A stretch of DNA of 64,000 nucleotides from Rotaria sordida (lineage: Eukaryota > Rotifera > Eurotatoria > Philodinida > Philodinidae): positions 39,307 to 103,306 of the forward strand of contig CAJNOL010000788.1 of NCBI GenBank assembly GCA_905250125.1, written 5' to 3'. A program made the translations under genes and the position numbers. The notes under the pieces are model-generated. The model was not told where the DNA came from, did no database searches, and worked only from the letters and a program-made list of their open reading frames with translations. Position 1 is the first letter of the stretch. Every line of letters starts with the position of its first letter. Positions 62,145-64,000 of this stretch are shown here, one piece after another.

Positions 62145-62953
62145 TTATTCAATTGACAACTGATCAAAAGCAATCTGACAACGACGATGAACTAATTCTG
62201 AATGATTTGATTTTTTTAAAATGAAATGAGAAAGAAATAATCTAAAAACAAAAAATGAAAATTTTATTTTGAAGATTTGTTTTTTTTTTGAATGGATTTT
62301 TACCTAAGAGCATCTTTAACAAATTTATAATTTTGTGTTGATGAAAATTGAAAAATATTTTTTAATGATACATCATCAATTTCATTGAATAATTTAACAA
62401 ACAATTCAACCAGAAATGTTCGTGCTGATGATGTTAATTCGATGAAATTGAAATTCTTTAAAATAAATAAAAATTATTTAGAATTTTTTTTTTTTTCTGA
62501 TTATTTTAAGAAACTTTTACTTTAAATATATTGATTGTTAATGATTTTGATATTAATAATTGAGAAAGTGCAGAACTAAAATTTACTAATTGTTGTTTAT
62601 TAAGTAATGAAAGATCTTTAAATCTATCCCATGTATGATATTGTAAAGATATCTAAATATTTTAAATAAATAGAAATAAAAAAAAACAAAGAAAAAATTA
62701 ATTTTACTTGAAAACGACGATCATATCCACAAAATCGTTGTAAAATTAATGTATAATATGGATTATAAGTTTTTTCATGTAAACAACAATGAACTGTAAC
62801 CTTTATTCAAATAAAAAAAAGCAAAAAAAAAAAAAAATAAATGTTTAAATCAAATAGAAAAAAAATAAAAATAAAACTTACATGAATTATTTCTCGTTCT
62901 TGTACTTTACTTAAATTAAGTTTATGAAGTTTTTCAACAGCATCATCACAATC
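62145..62953 (-). CDS. NOM1: NOM1 (nucleolar MIF4G-domain protein), 3' end
   Basis: Nucleolar scaffold for ribosome biogenesis (human NOM1, yeast Sgd1). Five C-terminal exons: 62882-62953, 62708-62800, 62521-62652, 62304-62455 and 62145-62241, 181 residues in one frame. The match to the MA3-containing C-terminus of NOM1 is strong: KVQEREIIHV (human QQEREIIHV), CCLHEKTYNPYY (human CCLQEKTYNPFY), FCGYDRRFQISLQYHTWDRF (human FCEYERRFQMTFQFSIWDKF) and LRLFLSHFILK (human LKLFISHFLLK). The N-terminal two thirds with the MIF4G domain are missing: no exon was recognised between 62954 and the right edge, so either a long intron separates them or this copy is truncated. The preceding acceptor (TTTTAG before 62953) shows at least one more exon exists upstream. 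Confidence 0.88.
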
Positions 62954-63151
62954 CTAAAATGAATTATTTTCAAATTTTTTTTCTTTTAAAATAATTGAAC
63001 AAAAAAAAAAAAAACAAAAAATTTCGATATTAAATATTTATTCAAGAAGAGGAAAAAAATTGTCGATAGAAATTTACATGAGTATATTCTTAATATTAAA
63101 TTGAAATTTGATCTATTTAATGAAAACATCCAAAAAGCTTTTCTTTTTTCT

Positions 63152-63395
63152 TCAATCTCTTAAACAATAACAACAACAACATTTCTCTTTATCATCATCT
63201 TGACTATTTTCACTAGAGTATACTTCACGTATAATTTCACAACTATCTGTGGAATGAGATCAAGGACATATTTATTATAATTTAAAGAGATCTTTATAAA
63301 TATTTGTTATTTTTTCAATAAGAATACTTACTTGTTTTCATTTTTTTGTTTTCTATTATCTTCTTTGCTCCTGCATATTCGCTACGTGTCGACAT
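63152..63395 (-). CDS. Possible small protein with a cysteine-rich tail (52 residues)
   Basis: A two-exon model: 63332-63395 and 63152-63246 with an 85-bp intron having a consensus donor (GTAAGT) and a good polypyrimidine/CAG acceptor. The frame starts MSTRSEYAGAKKIIENKK, has an acidic middle and ends KEKCCCCYCLRD. Clustered C-terminal cysteines are typical of palmitoylated or metal-binding tails. I do not recognise a family. It sits on the same strand just upstream of the visible NOM1 exons, perhaps inside a NOM1 intron. Its short length makes a chance model quite possible. Confidence 0.33.
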
Positions 63396-64000
63396 GCACA
63401 TTTATTCGTTTTATTCATGCAGTATGCGTCAGTGCACTCAATCCCTTATCTCAATTATGATTGAAGACAGAATGACTAATATGTTTTTCTGTTTCTACAA
63501 CAAAATTTTTACATTGTATTTTGAATGTTTAGATGAGACTTTTTTGGATATGATTTTGGAAATTTTAAACTCTATAATAGATTTTCAATTAAGAAGAAAG
63601 AAAAATTATTTAAAAAAAACCGATATTCATCGAGTTGTTTGTCACAAATGCGAAAAAGGTAGATAATATTTTCATAGATGGATTCAATTAGACACTTTTT
63701 GATAATTGAATCTATAGTCAACTCGAATCTGACGAGATCTAGACTGAACAAATCGTGAGTAATTCTTTTCTACATTACGAATTAATTCTAAAACACATAT
63801 TTATTTTTTTACTAAAATCAAAACTCGATCGGCTTCATATTTCATTTATTTGTATCGAAAACCAAAGCTTAAACAATGCTTAACAGAGTCAGTATTGTTA
63901 TTAACTGATCGAAACAATAGAAATTGAAATTTGTTAAATTTTCATGATATCAAAGAAACGATTTACTTCTTCGGAGTAATAAATCATAATAGCCAGTAAT
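63396..64000. other. Right edge, no gene recognised
   Basis: About 600 bp of AT-rich sequence. A plus-strand open frame (63346-63666) has no domain and overlaps the small minus-strand model. NOM1 N-terminal exons were sought on the minus strand and not found. Confidence 0.4.

Noticed and set aside
61183..62953. NOM1-GINS3-myosin V as a three-gene operon
   Set aside because: The 232-bp gap before myosin V has no splice acceptor next to its ATG, so only the NOM1-GINS3 pair is supported.

Overview
This is eukaryotic (animal) DNA. It is AT-rich, its genes are split by many short GT-AG introns (mostly about 50-85 bp), and every recognisable protein is a conserved metazoan one. Several things point to a rotifer, most likely a bdelloid: compact introns, a plant-like (PLS-type) PPR reading frame beside a decayed copy of it, a dense population of small inverted-repeat DNA elements, and a two-gene unit whose downstream gene starts at a splice acceptor, as expected of spliced-leader trans-splicing. 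The organism call is inference; the gene calls rest on translated sequence and conserved motifs.

Layout. Left part: a partial NDUFA10-like complex I subunit gene (minus) diverges from an RNF126/RNF115-type RING-H2 ubiquitin ligase (plus). Next, ribosomal protein eS7 (RPS7, minus) diverges from the replication factor DONSON (plus). From about 8.8 to 15.1 kb is an intergenic block with several inverted-repeat elements, ending in a candidate promoter for cyclin I (CCNI, plus). From 17 to 28 kb the sequence is AT-rich and gene-poor: a 169-residue PPR frame, a decayed copy of it 5.6 kb downstream, and a small single-membrane-span gene cut by a 10-N gap.

Centre: RB1CC1/FIP200, the autophagy-initiation scaffold (minus, 17 exons, 28.6-39.8 kb). 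Its three long introns are filled with repeats, including two copies of one TTAA-flanked element. From 39.8 to 48.1 kb is intergenic with a dead Tc1/mariner transposon, a 1.1-kb hAT-like element with a perfect 8-bp target duplication, and a foldback element.

Right part: a full-length myosin V heavy chain gene (minus, 29 exons, about 1829 codons), then GINS3 and, 46 bp upstream of it on the same strand, the 3' end of NOM1, forming a NOM1-GINS3 tandem. A possible small cysteine-tailed gene lies further upstream.

Functional relations: DONSON and GINS3 both act in assembly of the CMG replicative helicase but lie about 53 kb apart, so this is probably coincidence. The strongest architectural pattern is that most unusually long introns carry an identifiable non-autonomous DNA element, while the remaining introns are minimal in size. 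No CRISPR array, rRNA or convincing tRNA was seen.
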